Source: Bacillus sp. P14.5 (GTDB lineage Bacteria > Bacillota > Bacilli > Bacillales > Bacillaceae_B). From it: DNA of 64,000 nucleotides. The stretch covers positions 1 through 64,000 of the forward strand of contig NZ_NIJF01000073.1 in assembly GCF_003316765.1 (NCBI RefSeq). The letters run 5' to 3'. Under the pieces are notes generated by a model. That model was not told the DNA's origin. It worked only from the letters and a program-made list of their open reading frames with translations, and searched no databases. Positions 33,822 through 42,183 of the stretch are shown here, in pieces. Each line of letters starts with the position of its first letter. The first letter of the stretch is position 1. The translations under genes were made by a program, and so were the position numbers.

Positions 33822-33866
33822 GAAAATCCCCCTTATCTTTTTAAGTGAGGGGGATTTCGAATTTTA
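33822..33866 (+). terminator. Rho-independent terminator of DUF488 gene
   Basis: GAAAATCCCCCTTA pairs with TGAGGGGGATTTC and a T-rich tail follows. The next 290 bp (33867-34154) contain no gene that I can support. Confidence 0.85.
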
Positions 33867-34154
33867 TTTGGACAGGTGAACTGTGCTTGAGCATGCCGCA
33901 ATGCCAGGCTGTTTACCACTTCATACCTTCTAGATAGTCAAAGATATAAAAGCATAGTTTTTTGGATTGAAAATGTTATAGTTATTATATTAATTTGATT
34001 GACTTTCAATGTAATCCTCTACAAACAGGCCATTTTATTGAATAAATGTTCTAAGTCAATCTATTGCAACCAATAGTTGCTGTGTGGTTGGTGGTGTGCG
34101 ACCTGTAAAACCAATATGATTACAGTTATCATATTGAAAAAGGAGCGTTGTATT

Positions 34155-34787
34155 ATGACGTTAGGTTCTAAAATTAACAATAGAAGAAAATCTCTAAAGT
34201 TATCGCAAGAATATGTAGGTGAACAGTTAGGAGTGAGTCGGCAGGCGGTATCAAAATGGGAAACAAATCAGTCAGAACCGTCCACAGATAACCTATTAAA
34301 ATTGGCTGACTTATTTGATATTGATATTAAAGAATTAGTTTCTCCTGAGCAATTTGTAGAGGAACAAAAAAGCGTAGAAACTCGGATTGATCGAAGTCAA
34401 AAAGATATAAAAATGCAAATGGCAGCTGTCTTTGGCCGAATTCTTATGCTGGTCAGTTTTTTAGGTTACATGGGTGCCTATAATGATCCCGCTTCATATC
34501 AACTTCCTAATTGGTATTTACACGTTTGGTGGGGTGTTCTATTTTTAATCGGTGCAGTCTTAACGTTCGAAGGATCAAGGGATTACTTTAGTAGAAAATC
34601 AGGGTCGAAAAAAATAATAGTGCTCGATCTATTATTTGTTTTCTCTTACTTTTTATATGGTATGTTGCCTTTTGAAAGAAGTTTAAATACACTCATTACA
34701 TTACTTTTTGGTTCTGTAATTTTAATTATCATAAACATTAAATTCTTTATACCTATATGGAGGAAACCAACGTCATTAGATAAATAA
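34155..34787 (+). CDS. XRE-family regulator with membrane-spanning C-terminus
   Basis: This 210-residue protein has a Cro/CI-type HTH at 5-60 (LSQEYVGEQLGVSRQAVSKWETNQSEPS). A linker and three to four hydrophobic helices follow (about 95-200). Such HTH plus membrane fusions are frequent in Bacillus and may respond to envelope stress. ATG 34155 is preceded by AAAGGAGCG. It is monocistronic, and a GGCCTG-family palindrome with a T-run follows as terminator. Confidence 0.85.
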   Translation: MTLGSKINNRRKSLKLSQEYVGEQLGVSRQAVSKWETNQSEPSTDNLLKLADLFDIDIKELVSPEQFVEEQKSVETRIDRSQKDIKMQMAAVFGRILMLVSFLGYMGAYNDPASYQLPNWYLHVWWGVLFLIGAVLTFEGSRDYFSRKSGSKKIIVLDLLFVFSYFLYGMLPFERSLNTLITLLFGSVILIIINIKFFIPIWRKPTSLDK

Positions 34788-34801
34788 AATTTTGGGAAAT
34801 C

Positions 34802-34856
34802 AAGGCCTGCCCCCAGCACACTAACATATAAACGTGCTGAGGGACAGGCCTTTTTG
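34802..34856 (+). terminator. GGCCTG-family palindrome acting as terminator
   Basis: AAGGCCTGCCCCCAGCACAC pairs with GTGCTGAGGGACAGGCCTT and is followed by TTTTTG. This copy of the dispersed repeat is a full rho-independent terminator for the XRE gene. A TCACTGTGAC palindrome follows at about 34889. Confidence 0.8.
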
Positions 34857-34887
34857 TTCCTATCACCATTCGACAAATGTCGGGGCG

Positions 34888-35973
34888 TCACTGTGACATT
34901 AACTCATGAATTTTGTCAGGATTTAAAAGCGAGGATATCGATTTTTCCGTCTGAAGTGTAAGGGCAGCGCCGGCCAAACCTAATTGGCAGGCTTGAACTA
35001 ATGATTTCTCATTCATGATTCCGTAAACCGCACAGGAGGAAAAGGCTTCTCCCGCTCCTGTCACATCCACTACTTCCGTTTGAAAAGCTGGCAAATGGCC
35101 GGATTCCTCACGAGAAGAGTAATATGCCCCTCCATCACCAAGTGTGATGATGACTTTTTGAACGCCGCGCTGTCTGAGTTTTTCAGAGGCTGTTGGGCAG
35201 TCGTCTATGGAGTCAATTTTTACTTCGGCAAGCAGTTCCGCTTCTTCCCGGTTTGCGAGTAACAGTTCCACTCCTTCAAGACGGTAAGGAAGTTTTCGTG
35301 CCTTGGCGGGGGATACAGGGTCAATGTACAAAGGAATGTTTTCCTCTTTGCAGCGTTGAATCAAGTAGGTGATACAGTCCTTGGGAATGTTCGTATCCAG
35401 GTACACAGCTTGTGAGGCGGCAATATGTGACCACTTTTCCGCGAACATCGAAGTGGTTAATTTCTCGTAAATATTCATATCAGCCATAGACACAATACTC
35501 TCGCCATCAATGTCTATTAGTGTGGTAAAAGTACCTGTCCGTTCGGTGGGCAATACCCAAACCTGGCTGACATCCACTCCCTGGGCTTTCGTTTCTTTCA
35601 GTATCCAGTTACCTTCTCTGTCGTCTCCCACACACGTCATGAGGGAAGTGCTGACTCCAAGCCGGATTAAATTTTCGGCAAAGTTGCGCGCCACACCCCC
35701 GCAAGCCTCCGTGATCTCGACCGGGTTGGATGAATATAATTTCACCTTCTGATTCGTGCGGGCTTTACGGTCGGTGTTCGCCCCTCCAATACAAACAATC
35801 GATGATTCTTCCCGAAGAATATAGCCGCGTCCTTTGATTTCACCGCGCCTCGTCAAGCTGGCAATATAATTTGCTACAGCAGGCCGTGATAGCCCGACTT
35901 TAGCTGACAAATCCTGCTGTGATATAAAGGGATTCATTTTAATATGATGTAAAATTTGTTTTTCTTTATCCAT
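34888..35973 (-). CDS. HTH-PfkB family sugar/nucleoside kinase with GAGE active site
   Basis: An N-terminal winged helix (about 1-55, PFISQQDLSAKVGLSRPAVANYIASL) precedes a PfkB/ribokinase kinase domain, as in PsuK-type pseudouridine kinases. The glycine-rich CIGGANTDRKA motif is present. The second signature reads DVTGAGEAFSS: the usual catalytic Asp of GAGD is replaced by Glu (E309 counted from ATG 35973). It is paralogous to the kinase at 36223-37329, which keeps GAGD. It may be a regulatory or weakened kinase. ATG 35973 with GAGG before it is preferred over 35985. Its stop overlaps the TCACTGTGAC palindrome. Confidence 0.85.
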   Translation of the reverse strand: MDKEKQILHHIKMNPFISQQDLSAKVGLSRPAVANYIASLTRRGEIKGRGYILREESSIVCIGGANTDRKARTNQKVKLYSSNPVEITEACGGVARNFAENLIRLGVSTSLMTCVGDDREGNWILKETKAQGVDVSQVWVLPTERTGTFTTLIDIDGESIVSMADMNIYEKLTTSMFAEKWSHIAASQAVYLDTNIPKDCITYLIQRCKEENIPLYIDPVSPAKARKLPYRLEGVELLLANREEAELLAEVKIDSIDDCPTASEKLRQRGVQKVIITLGDGGAYYSSREESGHLPAFQTEVVDVTGAGEAFSSCAVYGIMNEKSLVQACQLGLAGAALTLQTEKSISSLLNPDKIHELMSQ

Positions 35974-36079
35974 GATAATCCTCATTTCTTCTTAGAACGA
36001 TCGTTTTAAAACCTCAGTTTGCTGTTACATCGATTATACGTAATAGGCATGTGGCATACAAATGAAATTGGAATGGAAT

Positions 36080-36145
36080 CAAGGGGACGGTCCTTGTGAT
36101 GCGCTTTTCTTCAAGCCGCACCGGGAGGACCGTCCCCCTGTTTCC
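36080..36145. repeat. GGGGACGGTCC dispersed palindrome
   Basis: CAAGGGGACGGTCCTTGTG pairs with AGGACCGTCCCCCTG. A second copy lies at 52101-52169. It sits between the divergent kinase genes. Confidence 0.8.
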
Positions 36146-36147
36146 TC

Positions 36148-36175
36148 TTGACAGCCAAAAATGAAAGCGTATACT
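36148..36175 (+). promoter_or_regulatory. SigA promoter overlapped by a cre site
   Basis: TTGACA (36148-36153) and TATACT (36170-36175) are 16 bp apart. ATGAAAGCGTATACT (36161-36175) matches the CcpA cre consensus WTGNAANCGNWNNCW at every defined position and covers the -10 box. Carbon catabolite repression of psuK-psuG is predicted. Confidence 0.8.
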
Positions 36176-36222
36176 AAACTTATGTTTATTTAATAAACTT
36201 TTGTAATGAGAGGAGATGTAAA

Positions 36223-37329
36223 ATGGGAGATGATCGGAATGAAAATGAGAGATTACTAGTCGATTTGATTCGGGAAAGTCCATTTGTTTCTCAGGAGGAG
36301 TTAGCAGAATTAGCAGGAATGTCCCCGTCATCCATTGCGGATCACCTTTCTGCTTTGGTTAAGAAAGAATATGTCACGGGCCAGGCTTACGTGTTGAATG
36401 AAGCAGCGCCGATTGTCTGTATTGGCGGAGCGAACGTTGACCGGAAATTTTATGCCAAACACAAACTTATACAGGCGACATCTAATCCCGTTACATCTTC
36501 TACATCTGTAGGAGGGGTTGCCAGAAATATTGCGGAAAACCTGGGGAGATTGGGAGAGGAAGTCGTCTTAATGTCTGCAAGAGGGAATGATTCGGAGTGG
36601 ACAGAGATCTATGATTTATCTGCTCCATTTATGAATTTAGAACATGTCGCCTCATTTGAAGACTCATCAACAGGTTCCTATACCGCCGTTTTGAATGAAG
36701 AGGGTGACTTATCCGTCGCATTGGCAGATATGGATATCTATGAAAATATCACACCTGAATTGTTGATGAAAAGCAGTTCTATCCTCAAAAGAGCGAAATG
36801 TATTGTAGTAGATTTGAATTGTCCAAGTGAAACGATTGATTTTCTCTGTTCATTTACAGCCCAACATACTATTCCATTAGTCATCATCCCGGTTTCATCG
36901 CCAAAAATGAACAGACTTCCAAAAGACTTGAGTGCGGTGAGCTGGCTCATTGTCAATAAAGATGAAACAGAATGCTTTATGAGTATGAACATCAATGATG
37001 ATGGCGATTGGGAAGATTCCGTTAAAAAGTGGGTAGAACTCGGAGTGGAAAATGTCATTGTCACGAATGGTTCAAAGGGTGTGATGGCTGGAGGAGAGGA
37101 TGGAAAGGTTCATTATTTTCCAGCGATCGAAACAACATCTGTGGTCGATGTGACAGGTGCGGGAGATGCATTCTGCTCAGGAGTGATCTATTCCTGGCTG
37201 CAAAATAATGCACTCGATTACACCATCAAGTCAGGTCTGGTCAACTCACACAAAACCATCCTGTCAAAATATACAGTCAGACAAGAGTTATCTCAACAAC
37301 AATTTAAGCTGGATATGGAGGAGTTTTAA
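36223..37329 (+). CDS. psuK: Pseudouridine kinase with N-terminal HTH
   Basis: This 368-residue protein has a winged-helix N-terminus (about 8-58) and a PfkB kinase domain with CIGGANVDRKF, a GGVARN substrate segment and the catalytic DVTGAGDAFCSG (D315). It sits immediately upstream of psuG, so it should phosphorylate pseudouridine to its 5'-monophosphate. The N-terminal HTH may add autoregulation. A sigA promoter with an embedded cre site lies just upstream. GAGGAG precedes the ATG. Confidence 0.9.
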   Translation: MGDDRNENERLLVDLIRESPFVSQEELAELAGMSPSSIADHLSALVKKEYVTGQAYVLNEAAPIVCIGGANVDRKFYAKHKLIQATSNPVTSSTSVGGVARNIAENLGRLGEEVVLMSARGNDSEWTEIYDLSAPFMNLEHVASFEDSSTGSYTAVLNEEGDLSVALADMDIYENITPELLMKSSSILKRAKCIVVDLNCPSETIDFLCSFTAQHTIPLVIIPVSSPKMNRLPKDLSAVSWLIVNKDETECFMSMNINDDGDWEDSVKKWVELGVENVIVTNGSKGVMAGGEDGKVHYFPAIETTSVVDVTGAGDAFCSGVIYSWLQNNALDYTIKSGLVNSHKTILSKYTVRQELSQQQFKLDMEEF

Positions 37330-37330
37330 A

Positions 37331-38248
37331 ATGGAACAATACATTGAATTATCTCAAGAAGTACAACAAGCCAAAGAGGAAGGCAAAGCAATCGTTGCAC
37401 TGGAATCGACTATTATCTCTCACGGTATGCCTTATCCGCAAAACGTACAAACAGCTCGCGAAGTGGAGCAGATCGTCCGTGATAACGGTGCTGTCCCGGC
37501 GACCATCGCCATCATTGAAGGCAAGATCAAAATCGGGTTAACAGCCGATGAATTGGAACTGTTCGGTAAAAGCTCAGACGTAGCGAAAGTATCCAGACGT
37601 GACCTGGCGCAAATTATCGCCACAAAGAAATTAGGGGCCACCACGGTTGCCACCACCATGATCTGCGCTGATTTAGCCGACATCAAAATCTTTGTCACAG
37701 GCGGCATTGGCGGTGTCCATAAAGGGGCAGAAACGACGATGGATATCTCAGCGGACCTGGATGAATTAGCAAAAACAGACGTAGCCGTCATCTGTGCCGG
37801 CGCCAAATCCATCCTGGATCTTGCACTCACACTCGAATACCTTGAAACAAAAGGAGTCCCTGTCATCGGCTATACAACAGACTTCCTGCCAGCATTCTAT
37901 ACCAGAAAAAGCGAGCATAAATTAAACTTCTCTACCGATTCCATCGACGTCATTGCCGAAACGCTAAAAACAAAATGGGACCTGAACCTTCAAGGCGGAG
38001 CAGTCATCGCCAACCCAATCCCTGAAGAACACGCCATGGACGAAGACTACATCAACGGGATCATCGCCCAGGCAATCAAAGAATCAGAAGAAAATAACAT
38101 CATCGGAAAAGACAGCACACCATTCCTGTTAGGAAAAATCAAAGAGCTAACAGAAGGCAAAAGCCTTGTTGCCAACATCGAATTGGTCAAGCACAATGCG
38201 AAAGTAGGAGCAGAGATTGCGGTTAGTTTTAATGAAAAAACCAACTGA
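37331..38248 (+). CDS. psuG: Pseudouridine-5'-phosphate glycosidase
   Basis: This 305-residue enzyme cleaves pseudouridine 5'-phosphate to uracil and ribose 5-phosphate. Family motifs are ALESTIISHGMPYPQN at the N-terminus, VSRRDL, TVATTM, FVTGGIGGVHKG, and the NPIPEEHAM and AQAIKES segments near the C-terminus. It begins one base after the psuK stop (GGAGGAG lies in the end of psuK). The two genes form the complete catabolic pair known from E. coli yeiC-yeiN. Confidence 0.95.
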   Translation: MEQYIELSQEVQQAKEEGKAIVALESTIISHGMPYPQNVQTAREVEQIVRDNGAVPATIAIIEGKIKIGLTADELELFGKSSDVAKVSRRDLAQIIATKKLGATTVATTMICADLADIKIFVTGGIGGVHKGAETTMDISADLDELAKTDVAVICAGAKSILDLALTLEYLETKGVPVIGYTTDFLPAFYTRKSEHKLNFSTDSIDVIAETLKTKWDLNLQGGAVIANPIPEEHAMDEDYINGIIAQAIKESEENNIIGKDSTPFLLGKIKELTEGKSLVANIELVKHNAKVGAEIAVSFNEKTN

Positions 38249-38254
38249 GTAAAT

Positions 38255-38308
38255 CAGGGCCTGACCCCAGTACACTAACGTATTATCGTACCGGGGGTCT
38301 GGCCCCTT
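38255..38308. repeat. GGCCTG-family palindrome after psuG
   Basis: AGGGCCTGACCCCAGTACAC and CGTACCGGGGGTCTGGCCCC arms. It lies 7 bp after the psuG stop and probably terminates the operon. Confidence 0.8.
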
Positions 38309-38331
38309 TCCCTATCAGTGTCCGATACCCA

Positions 38332-38430
38332 ATGTTCCTAACAATCGGGACGTACATCGGCTTACTCGTTATTGGTGCTATTGTCCTTTTAAGAAGATGG
38401 GAGAAAGAAGAGATGCTTGATATTGACTAG
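38332..38430 (+). CDS. Possible 32-residue membrane peptide
   Basis: ATG to TAG encodes a short hydrophobic peptide (MFLTIGTYIGLLVIGAIVLL then RRWEKEE). It is squeezed between two GGCCTG palindromes and has no clear ribosome binding site. It may be the remains of a longer gene. Low confidence. Confidence 0.3.
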   Translation: MFLTIGTYIGLLVIGAIVLLRRWEKEEMLDID

Positions 38431-38435
38431 AGTCA

Positions 38436-38495
38436 GGGCCTGCCCCCGAGTACAGTAACGTTTAACGTACCAGGGAACAGGTCCTGTTTTTTTAG
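38436..38495. repeat. GGCCTG-family palindrome with T-run
   Basis: AGGGCCTGCCCCCGAGTACA and ACGTACCAGGGAACAGGTCCTG followed by T7. This could terminate on the plus strand. Confidence 0.7.
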
Positions 38496-38600
38496 GGGGA
38501 AATATTCTTCAGTGGGACTTCTGAAAAGAGCCAAAATAATAAAAATGGTAGATTTTGAGGAGGATATTAAATGTAGAAAGTACTATCTCCGGTTGCGAAA

Positions 38601-39125
38601 GTGACTCGAGAGCGACTTTCAATCAAAACCGGATACACAGACAAACCAGTTACAGAAGAGGTTGTAAAAGAAATATTGAGTGATGCTGTTTGGGCACCAA
38701 ATCACGGTTTAAGAGAACCTTGGCGCTTCATATTTGTGCCGACACACCAAAAAGAAGAGTTTGTGGAGGATGTTGTAAAGTTATTTCCGGCAGGGATGCA
38801 AGAGAATAGAAGAAACTACTTCAGCCAGCCGTCAGCTTTCCTGATTGTCATAATGAAAGAAGATCCAAGGCAGAAGCAATGGGACGAAGACTACGGAGCC
38901 GTGAGCTGCTTGATCCAAAATTTCCAGCTTCTTGCGTGGGAAGAGAAGCTAGGAGTGGTTTGGAAAACAAATCCTCATAATTATGATCCAAAAGCTCATG
39001 AGTTACTTGGGATAAAGCCCGGTGAAAAGATCGTTGCATTTCTCCATATGGGTTACTTTGAGGAAGCTCCTGAACCAAGACCGCGCACCCCAATTGAAGA
39101 AAAGTTTACCTTGTACAATAAGTAA
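38601..39125 (+). CDS. Nitroreductase family protein with in-frame nonsense codon at its natural start
   Basis: The 174-residue open frame from GTG 38601 is an FMN-dependent nitroreductase with RERLSIK, DAVWAPNHGLREPWRF and LGIKPGEKIVAFLHMGY. In frame and 30 bp upstream, GAGGAGGATATTAA is followed by ATG TAG AAA GTA at 38571. The natural start is therefore ATG 38571 with a stop at codon 2, and the N-terminal KVLSPVAK lies between the stop and the GTG. The GTG has no ribosome binding site. Either translation restarts poorly or the gene is silent. Confidence 0.8.
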   Translation: MTRERLSIKTGYTDKPVTEEVVKEILSDAVWAPNHGLREPWRFIFVPTHQKEEFVEDVVKLFPAGMQENRRNYFSQPSAFLIVIMKEDPRQKQWDEDYGAVSCLIQNFQLLAWEEKLGVVWKTNPHNYDPKAHELLGIKPGEKIVAFLHMGYFEEAPEPRPRTPIEEKFTLYNK

Positions 39126-39220
39126 TAAATGAGATAGCCCGCTTTAAAAACAAATATGTCTATACAAAAGAGCAAAATAGTTCATGGACATCGAAATTAG
39201 ATTAGGCTAGACTATTTAGT

Positions 39221-39235
39221 TGATAATGATTATCA
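39221..39235. promoter_or_regulatory. Fur box
   Basis: TGATAATGATTATCA is an exact 7-1-7 Fur operator. It lies 35 bp upstream of the first permease gene and predicts iron repression of the transporter operon. Confidence 0.92.
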
Positions 39236-39269
39236 AAATCGTTACGTAAAAGAAAAAGGAATGACAGGT

Positions 39270-40322
39270 ATGCATATTGACGATTCGTTTAATGAATACG
39301 ATGAGGAGCAGGATGATGAGATAAAGTCCCGTCCCATAACAGCTGCCCTGATTCTCATTGGCGGGATGATATTACTTGTTCTCGGGCTTGGGGTATCGGT
39401 CTCGTTAGGAGCGGCTGATATTAAACTGCTTACGGTGTGGGAAGCAATTTTTCACTACAACCCTGATTTGACGCAGCACCAGATCATCCAAGAGTTAAGG
39501 ATTCCCAGGGTATTGGCTGCCGCACTGGTCGGAGCTTTTCTGGCAATGTCAGGAGCGATTATGCAGGGGATGACGAGGAATCCGTTAGCTTCTCCTTCTA
39601 TAATGGGAGTCAGCCAGGGGGCAGCATTTGCGATTGCGATTGCCTTTGCATTCTTCCCTGGCATGACTTCCCTGGGATTTATGTTTTCTTCCTTTATTGG
39701 AGCAGCTATTGCAGTAGGAATTGTTTTTGGAATTGGCTCGCTCTCTCCCGGCGGCCTCACTCCTGTAAAGCTGGCGCTGGCCGGAACGGCTGTAGGCGCT
39801 TTTCTGAGTTCCATCTCATCAGCGATAGCCATTCATTTTGATGTTGCACAGGACATGACGTTTTGGTTTGCGGGAGGCGTGGCAGGTGCCAGATGGACTT
39901 CAGTGGAACTATTGATCCCTGTTGCGATTATTGGGATTACAGGTGGATTGGCGCTGGCGAGATCTATTACAATATTAAGCTTGGGAGATGATGTTGCGGT
40001 TGGGCTGGGGCAAAAGACGGCAGTCATCAAAACTTTCGGTACGATTGTCGTACTGCTGCTTACTGGGGCTGCTGTTTCTGTGGCAGGGACCATTGGCTTC
40101 GTTGGACTGGTCATCCCTCATATCACCCGTGCTTTGGTCGGGGTGGATTATCGCTGGATCATCCCTTGCTCGGCTGTATTGGGTGGACTATTGCTTGTAG
40201 TATCAGATATTGCTGCAAGGATGATCAATCCTCCATTTGAAACCCCTGTAGGAGCTATAACAGCATGTATCGGTGTTCCTTTCTTCCTGTATCTTGCCCG
40301 AAGAGAAGGGAGGGAGCTATAG
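39270..40322 (+). CDS. FecCD-family siderophore ABC permease 1
   Basis: This integral membrane permease of about 350 residues has the FecCD pattern: an N-terminal acidic cytoplasmic tail, about ten helices, the RNPLASPSIMGVSQGA loop and a C-terminal GTIGFVGLVIPHITRALVG signature that contacts the ATPase. It imports a ferric siderophore complex. ATG 39270 is chosen because the upstream ATG 39261 abuts the AAAGGA site. It overlaps no gene and is followed directly by the second permease. Confidence 0.93.
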   Translation: MHIDDSFNEYDEEQDDEIKSRPITAALILIGGMILLVLGLGVSVSLGAADIKLLTVWEAIFHYNPDLTQHQIIQELRIPRVLAAALVGAFLAMSGAIMQGMTRNPLASPSIMGVSQGAAFAIAIAFAFFPGMTSLGFMFSSFIGAAIAVGIVFGIGSLSPGGLTPVKLALAGTAVGAFLSSISSAIAIHFDVAQDMTFWFAGGVAGARWTSVELLIPVAIIGITGGLALARSITILSLGDDVAVGLGQKTAVIKTFGTIVVLLLTGAAVSVAGTIGFVGLVIPHITRALVGVDYRWIIPCSAVLGGLLLVVSDIAARMINPPFETPVGAITACIGVPFFLYLARREGREL

Positions 40323-41348
40323 ATGAAACAAGGTATCATCAAGCGCCCAATGTTCATCATGCTAATAATCACAATCGGAATTATTTTTATGTTTTTAATA
40401 AGCTTGAACTCTGGTGCCATTCGGATATCCCCTCCTGATGTGTTGAAAACACTGGCAGGGATGGGAACAGAAAAGCAGGAGCTTGTTCTGTTTGACTTCA
40501 GGATGCCGCGAATGGTCATTGCTATTTTAATAGGAGCCGGTTTGGCTGTGTCAGGAGCGATTCTGCAGGGTGTTTCACGGAATGGCCTCGCAGATCCGGG
40601 GATTTTGGGAATCAATGCAGGAGCCGGGTTGGCAGTTGTTATATTCATCTATTTTTCGCAGGGATCGGCCATGAGCTCTTATGATCTTCCCCAGCAATTT
40701 ACAATCTTTGCGATGCCCTTTTCGGCTTTTGCCGGTGCAGCTCTTGCAGCTTTTTTAATTTATGTTATAGCCTGGAAAAATGGTGTCACGCCAATCCGGT
40801 TGATATTAGTGGGGATTGGTGTCGGGGCTGGGTTTGGTGCTGCTCTCCTCATTTTTCAGCTGAAAATGAACCCCAGGGACTTTATGTCGGCAGCGATTTG
40901 GCTTGCCGGGAGTATATGGGGGACGAATTGGAAATTCGTATTATCTGTTTTACCGTGGATTATGATTCTTATTCCGTATGCAATGTTAAAAGCCAGATAC
41001 TTAGATGTGCTGGCTCTCGGTGACCGCCTCGCGGTGGGTTTGGGAACAAAGGTGGAGCGGGAGCGCAGAATCTTATTGGCTGTTGCAGTTGGCCTGGCAG
41101 GAGCGTGCGTGTCGGTTGGAGGTGGAATAGGTTTCTTGGGTCTGGTTGCCCCTCACCTTGCCAGACGGCTTGTCGGCTCGAAGCATGGGGTACTAATACC
41201 GGCATCAGCCCTGATGGGTGCTCTCATCCTTTTAATGGCTGATTTCATTGGCCGGAGCCTGCTGGCACCTTCAGAAATTCCCGTCGGGCTGGTAGTGTCT
41301 GCTTTGGGTGCACCATATTTTATTTACTTACTTATGAAGACAAGATAA
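40323..41348 (+). CDS. FecCD-family siderophore ABC permease 2
   Basis: This 341-residue permease starts at ATG 40323, which directly follows the stop of permease 1. Features are LADPGILGINAGAG and the coupling motif GGIGFLGLVAPHLARRLVG. It pairs with permease 1 as a heterodimer in the membrane. The siderophore cannot be named from sequence. Confidence 0.93.
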   Translation: MKQGIIKRPMFIMLIITIGIIFMFLISLNSGAIRISPPDVLKTLAGMGTEKQELVLFDFRMPRMVIAILIGAGLAVSGAILQGVSRNGLADPGILGINAGAGLAVVIFIYFSQGSAMSSYDLPQQFTIFAMPFSAFAGAALAAFLIYVIAWKNGVTPIRLILVGIGVGAGFGAALLIFQLKMNPRDFMSAAIWLAGSIWGTNWKFVLSVLPWIMILIPYAMLKARYLDVLALGDRLAVGLGTKVERERRILLAVAVGLAGACVSVGGGIGFLGLVAPHLARRLVGSKHGVLIPASALMGALILLMADFIGRSLLAPSEIPVGLVVSALGAPYFIYLLMKTR

Positions 41349-41373
41349 GTTTCTAAGAAACGGGGGCTCCACT

Positions 41374-42159
41374 ATGTTAAGCACGAAGTCACTCTTTATT
41401 GCCTACAAAGAAAAGATGATTGTCGAAGACCTCCATATAGAGATACCCGGCGGCCGGATCACTTCCATCATCGGACCTAATGGAAGCGGCAAGTCCACTA
41501 TCCTTAAAACAATCGCCAGAATCATGAAACCGAAATCAGGTGTTATCTACCTGGACAGTAAAGCAATTCATGAACAATCAACGAAAGAAATTGCAAAGAA
41601 GATGGCCATCCTTCCCCAGCACCCATCAGCTCCTGAAGGACTGACAGTTTATGAACTTGTCTCTTATGGCCGCTCTCCTCATCAAAAGGGGTTTGGAAGT
41701 CAAACCAAAGAGGACCGGAAAATGGTGAGGTGGGCAATCCATACAACAGGGGTGGCTTCATTTGCCAACAGGCCCGTTGATTCCCTCTCCGGTGGGCAAA
41801 GGCAGAAAGTCTGGATTGCCATGGCTCTTGCACAGGGGACGGATCTGTTATTACTTGATGAGCCTACAAGCTTTCTTGACCTGGCGCATCAGTTGGAAGT
41901 TCTGGAACTGTTGGAGAGGCTGAACAAGACTAAAAGCATTACCATTGTTATGGTCTTACATGACTTGAATCTCGCTTCCCGCTTTTCAGATAATATGGTG
42001 GCAGTCGATGGAGGAAAAGTGATCAAAGAAGGAAACCCGGATGATGTGATGACAAGGGAGGTTTTACAAAAAGCCTTCAATATAGATGTGGAAATTGTGA
42101 CAGATCCGGAAATAGGAAAGCCTGTCTGTTTAACATATGATTTACTCACTGACACATAG
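41374..42159 (+). CDS. Siderophore ABC transporter ATPase 1
   Basis: This 261-residue FecE/FhuC-type ATPase has Walker A GPNGSGKST, signature LSGGQRQKVWIA, Walker B LLLLDEPTSFLD, and the H-loop in VLHDLN. It powers the permease pair. An uncommon trait of the operon is that a second, closely related ATPase follows 24 bp later. Confidence 0.93.
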   Translation: MLSTKSLFIAYKEKMIVEDLHIEIPGGRITSIIGPNGSGKSTILKTIARIMKPKSGVIYLDSKAIHEQSTKEIAKKMAILPQHPSAPEGLTVYELVSYGRSPHQKGFGSQTKEDRKMVRWAIHTTGVASFANRPVDSLSGGQRQKVWIAMALAQGTDLLLLDEPTSFLDLAHQLEVLELLERLNKTKSITIVMVLHDLNLASRFSDNMVAVDGGKVIKEGNPDDVMTREVLQKAFNIDVEIVTDPEIGKPVCLTYDLLTDT

Positions 42160-42183
42160 TAGACAATCAAGGGGGGACATAAT

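Noticed and set aside
39455..40648. Minus-strand frames of 93-166 codons
   Set aside because: They are shadows of the hydrophobic permease genes, a common artefact of Ala/Gly-rich helices.
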